A stretch of 64,000 nucleotides of DNA, taken from NCBI GenBank assembly GCA_039621445.1, contig CP154955.1, positions 49,398,086-49,462,085 on the forward strand, given 5' to 3'. Shown here piece after piece: positions 52,495 to 63,140 of this stretch (position 1 is the first letter of the stretch; every line of letters starts with the position of its first letter). The position numbers and the translations under genes are program-made. Below the pieces are notes generated by a model. That model was not told the DNA's origin and did no database searches. It was given only the letters and a program-made list of their open reading frames with translations. The stretch is from Euglena gracilis (lineage: Eukaryota; Euglenida; Euglenophyceae; Euglenales).

Positions 52495-52660
52495 TTGCCA
52501 CAGATGCCCTAATGGAAAACGTGCCTGACCACAGATGCCTTAATGGAAAACGTGTCATTGCCACAGATGCCGTAATGGAAAACGTGCCTAACCACAGATG
52601 CCTTAATGGAAAACGTGTCATTGCCACAAATGCCCTCATGGAAAACGTGTTCATGACCAC
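52495..52660. repeat. 33-bp tandem repeat, five units
   Basis: Units run TTGCCACAGATGCC, then TAATGGAAAACGTG. Alternate units carry TGACCACAGATGCC instead, so the higher-order period is 66 bp. Confidence 0.9.
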
Positions 52661-53322
52661 GAATTTCAGGGCAGGCATTTGGCGGGCTGAACACGTTTTT
52701 AAGAGAAATACACAAACAACGCGATTTTGGCTTTTTTTCAAGACAAAAAACCCCCTGCAAAAATTTTGGCAACCTGCAATTATACGACCGGCGGGCAGGG
52801 TTCAAAATAAGGAGGGTGTTCGGGGTTTAGGTGGGGCGTCGCTGAGCTCTTATCCCTTTATGGCTGAACCCCCCCTTTTTTGAAATTGGTCGGGGCCTCG
52901 GACAGGTTGGGGTCAGCGAGCCAAAGTTGCAGGGGCGGGCGTCAAAGTTGATGTGCGTCTTCATTCTCTCCGTGGGTGTCAACAGATGAAGTCCAAGTTG
53001 CCACATTGCTTCAAAATGCAGAATGGTTTTTTTTGGAAGTACATACCTTTTCTTCCCACTGCCCGTTTTGCAAGCCCCTATTTGCAGGGTGGGGGTCATC
53101 TTTGAAATTTAGGAACCACGGTTCCCAATTTTTTTGATCGATCCTGTGTCAAGGTACTGGTGTTCTATTTCATGTCATGGGGGGGGCTTTCAAAGAAATG
53201 GGTGTAGCAATGGAAAGCGACTAGCCTTGAATTGCAAATGATCTTGATGTGGTCCCATTTCCAATGTTTTGCGAAGGTCACATTTCCTGTTTGGCCTTTG
53301 AATAATCGGGGCAATGGTTGGT

Positions 53323-53762
53323 TAGGGCTGTTTCGATTAATCGACTAATCGTTCGTCATTGCCGATTAATCGAATCGTTCGGCCCAGGTCGATTAATCGT
53401 TCACTATGGATGCCACCCACGATGGCACGACCCAATTTCAGACAGTCGCCAGTAATATAATGCACTACTACCTGCTAGTACCATTCAAAGGGTTCTTAAA
53501 AATGCCATCGAGCCGGTGTAACGTTGCGCGATTTTAATCAGTATCAGGCAGTTCCTAATTGGCTGAATGGCGCCTGGGAAATATGCTAGCGGGACCGCAA
53601 AGGAATTAACCATGTTCTATGATCTGTTAACTGTGTTCTGTCTCATGCAAAGTTCATAATCAAAATTCGGAAAGGACCAATTAATCGTTAATCGTCCGAG
53701 GCACCTCGATTAATCGCGATTAATCGTTCGTCGGCTCGAAACGATTAATTGGCACAACCCTA
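53323..53762. mobile_element. hAT-type MITE, (GATTAATCG) subterminal repeats
   Basis: TAGGGCTGTTTCGATTAATC at the left and CGATTAATTGGCACAACCCTA-type sequence at the right form imperfect inverted ends. Each is followed by several GATTAATCG units. Ends of TAGGG.TG with ATTAATCG repeats are typical of hAT elements. The flanking 8-mers TGGTTGGT and TGGGAAGT agree at five positions, compatible with an old 8-bp duplication. The interior (53415-53680) is non-coding. Confidence 0.75.
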
Positions 53763-56700
53763 TGGGAAGTTTTTTCCACGGTTTTTTTTTGTGCCTGCTT
53801 TTCATTTTTGCGGGGGCATTTTTTTTGCTTCATTTTTACATGGTCATGAGACATAAGAGAAGGTATGTGATGGCAAGGTCATTCCACCAGGATTTGTTTG
53901 TCCAGGCAACCTCGCAACCGATTTTGTGTGCATTTGTAACCAAGTAGCCATTGCAACGATTATTAATTTTTTTTTTGCTGTGGGTTTGCCAAGTTGGGTT
54001 GTTGCTGCATTGGAGTGGTACAACAATGGGTGTGTGATTAGAGGTTTGAACAAGGCCTGCATTTTGTTCGCACCCATTGCGTTGCCAGTCGCCATCACGC
54101 CAATTAATTTTTTTTTCAATTGTGAAGTTCAAGGGTTGGCTTTTTTCAAAAGGGTTGTGGTGCTAGCTGCAGTAGCAACACTGGGTTGGGATTAGAGGTG
54201 TGATCCAGCCAAATTTTAGTTCGGATCCCTGCTTGCCAAGTGGCATCACGCCAAGAAACCTCAAAATACAATGGTTTTCCACGATAGGGAGGCGTTGGGA
54301 CGCAGGCACAACACCCAAGACAACATCCGAAGTTTATTGCCGTGAAATGTGTGCAATGTTAAACACCACTTCCAAAGAACCTTGCTTTGGGCCGTATATT
54401 CAGAAGGAAAACTGCTTCCAACCATAAGTATGCTCGCTGTCCCCGTGTGGGTGGTTTATCGGACCCAATTGCAACCATGCATGTGCATCGTCTGGAAGCT
54501 GCATCCCAGAGGGGTGGCCAACCCAAAACTGACTCCAGGAAATATTCTAACCTCAATTTTCTTCAATACTTTTTGCCATTGTCTTTCTTAAAACTCTGGC
54601 CACCTCAGGAGGGGGGGGGAGGGCTTTTGTACTTTGGTCATTCCACACCCCCCAATCAGATGTTATTGTGCACCCGTGTTGGTCAGGATGGGATTTACAA
54701 ACGTGAACCCAAGGCGTTCACACATAAATAGTCCTTTTGCACATCACCTTTTGGGTTGCTCAATGGTTGCGGGATCAATTCACTATTTTTTTTCAAAAAT
54801 ATATTTGTCCCACCGTGGCAAAGAAATCTGGTGCCTTGGTGAAACAGACATAAGTCTGTTATTTTGTGGATTAAGTTTGCAAACAAGCGATGTTGTATGG
54901 CTTGGAAACTCTTCTGAAACACGGGAGAAGGAAAGCGCGGGACTCCATTTTATTGGTCACATTTTAGCTGAGTTAAGACATCGCCCTTTACCACATGCAG
55001 TGTTAAAGCCCTTGATCATTCAACTCAAATGTGGCCCTCCGCATTGTTGCACTCGCAAGAGCATGATGGAGCGGAGTATGCGCTCTGGAAAGTCATCAAA
55101 CAAGGGAACGTGGAACATTGCACATAGAAAGTCATGACCTCAAGGAACAGGCAGTTTGTGCTATTTTGGTGGGCTGTGCGTTCCATGGTGTTAATGTGAT
55201 GTACGGCATGTGAACGAATGTGCATGTCAATAGGCAAGAAAAAGATGGGAACAAGTCTGCCAAAGTCTGCATGACAATTGAACAAAAATTTGTTTTTTGG
55301 CTGGTACCCAGGAATTAACAAGTGCATTTTGGATGACAAAGCTCAAGGTGGTTTTTTCAAAAGTGCATATTTTTTTGAACAAGCCAGTTATTATCCTCGA
55401 AGTGTTCTCTGAAGCATGTGGTGGGATGACTTATTTGCATTTGGATAAGAGCCCTGTCTTCCCCCCGAAGAAAGCAGATTTTTCAACAAATTTGAACGAA
55501 GGTGATTTTTTCCATTGCTCATTTTCCAATCCATCCATCAAATCATTTCGTCATTCAAATTTGCAGAGAAATTCTGGGCATCCCAAAATTTCTCAATTTG
55601 GAAGATTTTTTCCCTCAATTGTATTCATTGTACAGAAGTTTTAGCCATGCTTTTCTCTCGGCTGCTAGCGAACAGTCCCGTCATCAAAGAGTCAGACCAT
55701 GTGAGCCCCAGGGCTCAAAATCAAAGTTGCATGTTGGACACACACCAACGTTTCTCTCATCAGTCTTTGAGGACCGTGGTTTTAATTTTTGACATTCCAT
55801 CACGTTTTGGGACCACTGTGTCCATAAAGAGAAAAGAACAGTTTTTATTACAGTACCAATTTTGCTATCACGGTGAGGGGTGACAACATCCATTTTCCCA
55901 AGCATGGGCCATCCACCGTGGTTGGTTTGGTTTGAAGCCTCTTCCCCATTCCTGTGCAGTTGTAGCTTTGCTGATTTTGCTCCAATCAAGATTTCATGTT
56001 GCTGTCCAGTATCCAAGATGTGGCAGCCACTTAAAGCTTAGCGCCATCATGGATGCTGGTAGGATTTAAAATGGTTGCCTTTGTTAGGCAATATATTTCT
56101 TCTCGTGTTTTTTTTGGCCCCAGACCCAAAAAAACAAGAATTTGCTTAATTCTCCAAGGTCTATGGCCAGTTGTACCCCAAATCAAAACTAGGATTACAA
56201 GTTGACAACAGGCAAATCTTGTTTCACTCATCAAAAGACAAAAAAAAACACATACAGCCGTTCATCTCCTGGAGTCCAAACAAAAATGTACAGACCATAT
56301 TTGAAGACTGCAAGGGCCCAAACAAAGGCGCTCGGGGTAAGACCACGCGCCTTTGAATCTCACTTCATGCAGACTTTATGGGATACTCCACAACTAAGCG
56401 CACCAAGGCCTCCACTTTTCTGGGTGCTGCAAGCCTTTGGTGGTGTCGTCCCCGTAACCCCCCTGCCCTGTGAACCCGTGACCCGACCCGCAATGACCCG
56501 GATTCGGGACCCCAGAAGTTTGAGGAAACACCAAGTCTAAAGCAAGTTTCCAGCATTTTTTTGTCCTTTTTGACAATTCTGCAAAACTGCTGCAAACCCC
56601 CATTTCTTCCCCCGTGACCCCCCCCCATGCCCCCCTGTGACCTTCTTCTCAAGCTTTTTTTGCCATTCTGCCTTCTTAAGGTACAAACACTTCCCCCTAA

Positions 56701-57180
56701 ACCCCCTCTTTCCTTTCTAAGGGAGCATGGGCTCCTGACACAATCTGGGCCATTCTTGTCAAACAAAAAAATAGGAACCACGGTTCCCAAATTTGAATTT
56801 TCCTTTTTGTCCATTAAAATATGGACCACTTTTCTCCAATGATTTTCAATGTGCTCATCAAATAAAGATCTCTCGTTTGAAATCCAGAATCTCAAAGATT
56901 TTGTGGGATATTTTGCATTTTTTTTGTGTGTTGTTGCTCAGCCTGGCCATTTGATACATTACAAATTCTTGCTCTTTGGCTTTCAGCCGAAAGTCAAAGG
57001 CTTCCAAGGGATATCGGGTGGCATGTTGATGAATCTGCTCATGTGGGAGGCCGCCAGTTTTATTGGAATCGCCTTATGTTTGACTCTTGTTTTGTGCACC
57101 ATGGCGTGCTGAGAAGCTCGGAGGATCCGTCGGATCAATCTGTGATGGTTGTCTAATGATGGACAAAACTCATCACCGTG
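53763..57180. other. Low-repeat stretch without a recognisable gene
   Basis: This is the longest part of the window without polyG elements. Open frames of 70-170 residues occur on the plus strand (for example 54634-55137 and 55297-55644), and one on the minus strand (53844-54119, MATGNAMGANKMQALFKPLI). None gives a known domain, and they are not linked by convincing splice sites. It may be host intergenic or intronic sequence, or an old unrecognised transposon. Confidence 0.4.
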
Positions 57181-57207
57181 GGACAGACAATTGCTTAAGC
57201 ACTGACC

Positions 57208-57535
57208 AACCCCCCCCCCCCCCCCCCCCCCCCCCCCGGGGGGGTGGGGTACTGGTTTTTTCAAAGTGACTGACTGGTTTTTGGCCCGGCCCCCCCCCCC
57301 CCCCGGGGGGTCGGCCAGGAGTGGGCAAAAGTGGCTTGAGTGACCCCGGCGCCGAAGGCGCCGGAAAATTTTTTTGGGCCTAAAATGGCCTAAAGTGACT
57401 GGCCGTTTTTCTGAGTGGCCGACCCCCCCCCCCCCCCCCCCCCGGGGGGGTAGTGACTGGCTGGTTTTTTGAAAATGAGTGACTGACTGGTTTTTAAAAA
57501 AAGTGGAGTGACCCCCCCTCCCCCCCGGGGGTCGG
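57208..57535. mobile_element. C-run/G-run element with GTCAGTCAC words
   Basis: Long C runs (57210-57237, 57292-57304, 57424-57443), each followed by GGGGGGT, alternate with AGTGACTGACTGGTTTTT words. GGCGCCGAAGGCGCC sits in the middle. GACCAACCCCCCC at the left and GGGGGTCGGTAA at the right may be the ends. Only one copy is seen. Confidence 0.45.
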
Positions 57536-57927
57536 TAAGCAATTGTATGCCGTGGGAGCAATGCAGCTCTACATGTGCTTCTGCCATTGCAATTGGGGCA
57601 GGAGGCTCCCATTCACATGTGCAGGGCAACAAGGAAGGTTGTAGACAGTGGATTGAGAAGTGAAGCGGCCCACAAGGAAATACCCAGACCATAGGACCAC
57701 TGTTCTCCATCCCACGCCAGTGTCTTTCCACCATCCACCCTGCTTTTGCAAGTTGAAACAGAAGCAGCATCACTGCTATCCCAATTCAACATCCGAATCT
57801 CTTTTCCAGAGTGCATTCCCCTTAGCCTTGCTGCTGAAAAGTTCTTCATGGGACCGGTGTTTGGTTCCTCATTCTTCCCAGTTTTTATGGGTTACCAATA
57901 GACATTTTATTTTCCCCCCATCAAAAG

Positions 57928-58353
57928 ATGGCGCACAGGGATCTCTGCCGAAATTCGTTCATTTCATTTCACGACAAGCACTCTTCACACAACACACCCC
58001 TTCAAATGTTCTTTGTGTCATTCCTGAAAAGGGCATTTTTAGATTTGGTGACGCAGGGTTGCATGTGGGATAATTCAAGAGAAGGCAGGAAATCAAAAGG
58101 CTGGTTTGAAACCCCGCTGAAGCATCACCTCAGAGAGACCCTGGCAAACAACAAGGAGGTCTTGGTCTTCCAACCAGATCTCGCATTGTTTTGCCTCGGG
58201 GGAAGAGAGCATCCCATGCTGCTGCTTCAACCAGGCTGTGTTTCCCCAGCTTTTGCCCCGGAGGGCAGTGAACACTGTCCCCAAACCTGCTCAACGCATC
58301 GGGTGTCTCGTTTGGGAACCGTGGATCCCAAAATGTGCTGTCCAGCTGCATAA
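57928..58353 (+). CDS. Hypothetical protein
   Basis: A 141-residue ATG frame begins MAHRDLCRNSFISFHDKHSS and includes WFETPLKHHLRETLANNKEV and VFQPDLALFCLGGREHP, ending MCCPAA before a TAA. Cysteine- and leucine-rich, no recognised domain, no signal peptide evident. It may be an exon or a chance frame. Confidence 0.3.
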   Translation: MAHRDLCRNSFISFHDKHSSHNTPLQMFFVSFLKRAFLDLVTQGCMWDNSREGRKSKGWFETPLKHHLRETLANNKEVLVFQPDLALFCLGGREHPMLLLQPGCVSPAFAPEGSEHCPQTCSTHRVSRLGTVDPKMCCPAA

Positions 58354-58885
58354 ATTGCATCGGGGAGGGGAGCCATTTTCGGCATTTTTTTCACCCCCTG
58401 GAAGGGCTTTTTTCCAAGTGCAAGATTTTTCCTTTCAAATTGGGCGTCCATCCCCGGTCCCGCAGGTCGGCTTGAAAACGCTGTTTTTCCGCCCTCCGAT
58501 CAGCCCCATTCTGAACCAAGCCCCAGTTATCCTTCTGGAGGTCGACAGCTTTCTAGTGCCCAACGTTCCCCGCTGGCAGCGTGGCCCTGAACCTTGCATC
58601 TTGGCCCGCCCGTGCACCACCCGAGCCACAACCCCACGAGGGACGTGAATTTGCCTCATTTTCAGCGTTTGCCCTGCGGGGTGCATCGGCCTGGTGGGCA
58701 CCAGGGGGAGGTGAAAAACCGGGGAATCGGGCCCGAATGCCACTGAATAAATACTGTGCGGTCTGGCCCCTTTCCTGGATCGGCATCTCCCCTTCACAGC
58801 CAGTGCGCGGCCAGAAAGCATGAAACGTGCTTGGGAACCACAGATTTTTTTCAAAAAACCATCATACCCTTTAGCGCCGTCTAAG

Positions 58886-59016
58886 AAAATAGCCTATTTT
58901 CAAAAGGAATGTGCCTGGGCACAGGCCGAAATCCGACCACCCCCCCCCCACCCCCCTGCCTGGGCAGGCGCTCACAGGCACCCCCCTCCCCCACGGGGTT
59001 GGTAAAAAACAGCCTG
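58886..59016. mobile_element. MITE, AGGCTG-ended family, right-hand fragment
   Basis: TAGCCTATTTTCAAAAGGAA, CTGGGCACAGGCCGAAATCC, CCTGCCTGGGCAGGCGC and GGGGTTGGTAAAAAACAGCC follow the order of the right half of 61579-61867. Confidence 0.75.
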
Positions 59017-59040
59017 CACCGGAGCCATATTTGAGCGGTT

Positions 59041-59343
59041 GTGGCAGCAAATCGTTTTCTCCATATTATTGTCCTGGAGATCCCCCTGGGGAATTGCACC
59101 CCTGAGGCCTATGAGAGAGCAATCCAACTGAACGCATGCTGCAACGTAGATCTTCCCTTGCATACCCACCAAAATGTTTATGATTACATGCCCAGAACTG
59201 TCAGTCCATTCATCAGTTCCAATCCACACCTGTATTTGAAAAAAAAAACCGTACAGGAGGAAAACAACCTTTTGTCCTTGAATTTTTTTCTGGATTGCCC
59301 CAGGGTTGCCAAAACCTTGTCAGCGGACCGATGTAGTGATTAA
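59041..59343 (+). CDS. Hypothetical protein fragment
   Basis: An open frame of 100 codons without ATG until late. It includes IPLGNCTPEAYERAIQLNAC, VDLPLHTHQNVYDYMPRT and QEENNLLSLNFFLDCPRV, ending at TAA 59341. It begins just after a MITE fragment, so the 5' part may have been displaced. Not recognised. Confidence 0.3.
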   Translation: MAANRFLHIIVLEIPLGNCTPEAYERAIQLNACCNVDLPLHTHQNVYDYMPRTVSPFISSNPHLYLKKKTVQEENNLLSLNFFLDCPRVAKTLSADRCSD

Positions 59344-59364
59344 CTGTTAGTGATTGACCCTAAG

Positions 59365-59671
59365 GGAGGCTAGGCACAGTGGGGGGGGGGCGAGCGGCCG
59401 CGCGGGCGGCCGCGCGGGGGGGGGTCAAGTCGGCGGCGCTTGCGGGTGGCGCGGTTCCTAGGGTCGCTGCGCGGGTGGCGCGTGGTCTATTTTCAGGTCA
59501 AAAAGTGGTCATTTTTGGCCATTTTTGGGCCATTTTCGCTCAAAAAATGCCTTTTTTCTTGGCTATGCTAGGCACAGTGGGGGGAGGGGGGGGTTGAGGG
59601 GGGGGGCGAGCGGCCGCGGGGGGGGGGGAGGGGGGGGTCCCGGACCCCCCCGAGCAGCGCGCCTAGCCTCC
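59365..59671. mobile_element. GGAGGCTAGGCACAGTGG-ended element
   Basis: GGAGGCTAGGCACAGTGGGG at the left and GCGCGCCTAGCCTCC at the right are inverted ends. Within it a second GCTAGGCACAGTGGGG (about 59568) suggests two copies fused. CGAGCGGCCGCG blocks and AAAATGCC words match 4960-5282. Confidence 0.65.
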
Positions 59672-59749
59672 AATGGATGCAGTCGGAAAGGTGGAAAGTC
59701 ATTTTCTGAATAAGTAAAAACCCACACACCCTCAAATACACCCTGTGTG

Positions 59750-59964
59750 TAACGTGACCCCCCCCCCCCCTATATGGCACCCCCCCGGGGGCGTTTTGAC
59801 CCCCCCGGCGACTTTTAGGGGGGGTGACAATTAGGGGGGGGGTTACTCAATTTACCCCACATTTCCATGGGTCCACGGGTGACCCCCCCCTACTTGTCGC
59901 CCCCCAAGGGGGGGGGGCGACTATTAGGGGTGGGGGTGACAAATAGGGGGGGGGGGTCACGTTA
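59750..59964. mobile_element. TA-flanked MITE (ACGTGACC ends), copy 3
   Basis: TAACGTGACC and GGTCACGTTA ends, with CATTTCCATGGGTCCACGGG in the middle; same order as the other two copies. Confidence 0.9.
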
Positions 59965-61222
59965 TTTCTGGGGAACACCTCTGATGCTTTTGTGGTCCAA
60001 TTTTGTGCCGGGAAGACCAGAACGGAGGAAACCCGCCACAAAATCATCTGCACAAACAAAGGAAAATTCAAAAAAGACCCAAAAACTTTTTCCTGAACCC
60101 TCCGCCTCATCCGTGAATTTCCGTGATTATCCATGATTTCCGTGAAAATGGCCTTCCGCCCATTTCCGTGATCCTCCTTAAGTTTCCGTGAATTTCCTTT
60201 TCAGGAAATGTGAGGATCCTTGGGCACCCCCCTGGGGGGGGGCTTTGCAAAACCACTGCTCACTTAATACCCCCTGAAGACAAGTGACCAAGGAGCAGAT
60301 GCTATTTTTGTTTCCACTGCATGGCGCAAACACCACGCCAGCCGTGGAACTGAGGGCGAGGGAGTCCTGCTGAGCGGGCGGCGCAGATGGGTGCGCGCCA
60401 TGGCAGCAGCAGGCAATGGGGCAGACCTCCCGGCGTGGTCGTGACCTCAGCCACCACATCGGCCTCGCACTTCACCTCAATCTGTTCGGGGGGCACTGGC
60501 CGCCCGACCCAACCATGGATGCAGGGTTTGATATGGGCAGGTGGGGGGTCCGGACCCCCCCCCCCCCCAGCTGAACCCTTGGTGCATCAGTCCATGGGGG
60601 TTCCGGGGGGCCCACTTTTGAAGGTCAATTTCTGGGTCAAAAATTTTCGCTACTTCGCGCCCAAAAAAAGGAAAACAAAAAAGGTGCAAAAAAGCCATTT
60701 TTAGCCTTTTTGACCCCTTTTTTTCAAAAAATTTTGGTGCAAAGCGCCGAAAATTTGTTCAGTCCAGCCCGGCTTCGCCGGGTTGTGAAAATTTTATTAT
60801 CAGTTGAACCCCCAGGGGGGGGGGGTCCGCAGCCCAGCTGGGAGCTGCTGGCTGGAAAAATTGCTGGCTGGCTGGACCCCCCCCTTGGGGTTGGGTGGGG
60901 CTAGGGAAATTCCCTGTTCCGGGTAGCTGTGGTGTTTTCAGCAGCTGCAGAAGGCATTCCAGGTGCAATTTGCACCGGAAATGCACATCCTGCTTCTGAA
61001 GCTCAAAAATTTTGGAATTTTGGACACTCGACCAGATGTGATACTTTCAATCCATTTTTGGGGTGGGGAATGCTCAAACCTCCCCGTGCGGTGCATTTGG
61101 CCCCAATTTGGGGAGGGTACCCATTTTGTGCAAACATTCCATAGCACAAAGCATCCCCCGTTATAAAAACGAAAGCCAACTATGGAAAAAAGCCCAAGCT
61201 CGCCTTCTCTCTTCCAGCATTT
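59965..61222. other. No gene recognised; hairpin-element piece
   Basis: 60815-60910 is a diverged CCAGCCAGCAGC element (GGAGCTGCTGGCTGG, GCTGGCTGGCTGGACC, ending AGGGAAATTCCCTG). Several TTTCCGTGA.TT words cluster at 60100-60200. Otherwise nothing is supported. Confidence 0.5.
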
Positions 61223-61578
61223 ATGTCATCGACATCATGTTGGAAGTGTGGTGTGGAACAAACTCATGGTTCATTTGGAAGCTTTTGTGAACATTGTGGG
61301 ATTGCTTTGGCCAAACGGCCATCGCCTGCTGGCCTTGAATTCACTCCTGCAAAACGCTCCTCACCACCATTTGTGCAGAGTGCACAACCTGCTCGGCGAC
61401 ACGGACCTCCTGCAAATGCCGCAACACCTCTTGCGACGAACCAAAAATCTGAACATATTGAGATGACAACTTCGTTGATTGCACCTTCACACCCGTCTCA
61501 AGACAGTGGTGTGTCACTCCCGTGGATGTCTTTTTCCACAGATTTGCAAGGGTTGGTGGTTTTGCATGCACCCTCAAG
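61223..61578 (+). pseudogene. Zinc-ribbon protein first exon, cut by a MITE
   Basis: ATG at 61223, just after a polypyrimidine-AG (CTCTCTTCCAG, 61209-61219) that looks like a splice acceptor. The frame starts MSSTSCWKCGVEQTHGSFGS and continues FCEHCG, a CX2C...CX2C zinc ribbon of about 20 residues. A Ser/Pro/Ala-rich linker of about 90 residues follows to DLQGLVVLHAPSS, where the AGGCTG-ended element begins at 61579. Such small ribbons bind zinc and often occur at the N-termini of otherwise varied proteins, so function cannot be deduced. The frame after the element is not recognisable. Confidence 0.5.
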
Positions 61579-61867
61579 CAGGCTGCATTTCAGTCGGGTG
61601 CCGACCCCACCCCGCGGTGCCTGCCTGGGCAGGCACTCCAAGGTACAAAAATCTGATCCCCCTGGGGGCACTCAGCCAAAAGTGCCTAGCAGGCGCCAGA
61701 AGGCTCAAAAAAGGCCTATTTTCAAGGAAAGTGGCCTATTTTCTGAGGAAAGTTCCTGGGAACAGGCCGAAAATCCGACCCCCCTGGGGGGTAGTGCCTG
61801 CCTGGGCAGGCACTCAAGGGCCCTCCAGACCCCCCCTCCCCCCCGGGGTTGGTAAAAAAACAGCCTG
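61579..61867. mobile_element. MITE, AGGCTG-ended family, copy 2 (best copy)
   Basis: CAGGCTG at the left and CAGCCTG at the right are inverted ends. Inside are two GTGCCTGCCTGGGCAGGCAC palindromes and GGCCTATTTTC repeats. It is the reverse-orientation full copy of 707-1016. It interrupts the zinc-ribbon frame. Confidence 0.8.
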
Positions 61868-63108
61868 GCCCAAGAGGGGGGTCGGCAGTCTTCTTATTAG
61901 GCACCTAATGCTGACCCAATTTTCAAACCTTTTGATGCTTTTTGAAATTGCAAACCAACCCCCCCTTTGCTGGGGGTCAGGTCGCAGCTTAAGAAAATTT
62001 GAGCCCAACCCCCGGGGAGTCCAGCCAGCCAGCAGCCTTTTTCCTGCCCAGGACCCCCCTCCCCTCCCTCAATGAGATTTATTTACTTCCAGCCGCCCGA
62101 AGGGCGTCTGGATGGTAACGTATTTTTCGCTTTCAGAGGTGCAAAAATGGGCAAAATGGGTCAGATTTGGGCTGGGTCAAAAAATATTTGTGCATTATTG
62201 GCAGTTGTGGGACATTTTTGCACTTTCGATTTTTTTTTTGGCTCCCAGTTCGATCCTGGGTCGGGCCCGGCTCCCAGCCCAAACTTTCCAGCCTCTGAGC
62301 TGGACCCCCCCGGGGGGGGGGGGAGGTTGATAAAAGAAGCCCTGGTCGGGGTTCCTGAAATGGTGTAAAGCGGCCATAAAATGACCTGAAATGAGAAATT
62401 CCTGTGCTTTTTTGGTACCAAACAGATTATACAATATTTGTTTGTATCTTTGCTCAAAGGTTGGGAGAGAACTCCTCTTCAAAATCCCTGGCTCCGGTCT
62501 GAAATAACCTTTTTGGATTCCTTTTTTTTTTGATGAAAAATCGCTGAAGTGGCAGAACCTGCCTGGCCCAAAATAGGAGCTCACACACGTGGAGGTGTGG
62601 CGACCTGTGAGGTGTGGCGACCACCAAATGGAGGTGTGCCGACCTGTGAGGGGTTGGCACACCTCCTGCCCCCCACCTCTCGAAACCCCTCAGCATGGCG
62701 ACCCCCCCCCACAACCAAGAAAAAAATGAATGAAAATTGTTATTGATATTTTGGATTTTGAATATTTTTCACCAAAATATCATTTTTGAGTAACAGTTGC
62801 TTTTGAAGTAATCCACTGTGTTTTGGAGCTTATAGGATGGAAAATTGCTCAGTTCGACACGAAGCGCTGGGAGATTTTTGGCCTTTTGAGCCATATGGGC
62901 TGGCATGGGACCCCCCAGTTGGTCCTCGCCAGCCATGCCTACCCCCCTGTGGCAAATTTTCTTTGCACCTTTGGCACAAGAAAATATTTTCAGTCAAGCA
63001 ACCAAGCTTTTGCTGTCTGCATGATATTTTCTCCCACGATGTCAATAATACATTTTCGGAACTCCACTAGTTTGATGATGATACCATTTTCCACAAAATT
63101 TTTCACAA

Positions 63109-63140
<32 letters not shown>

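Noticed and set aside
52495-52660. CRISPR-like array (33-bp repeats)
   Set aside because: Repeats follow each other without spacers; this is a simple tandem repeat.
53844-54119. Minus-strand frame resembling a bacterial IS transposase (MATGNAMGANKM)
   Set aside because: Only a vague resemblance; no catalytic motif can be placed and both strands are equally open.
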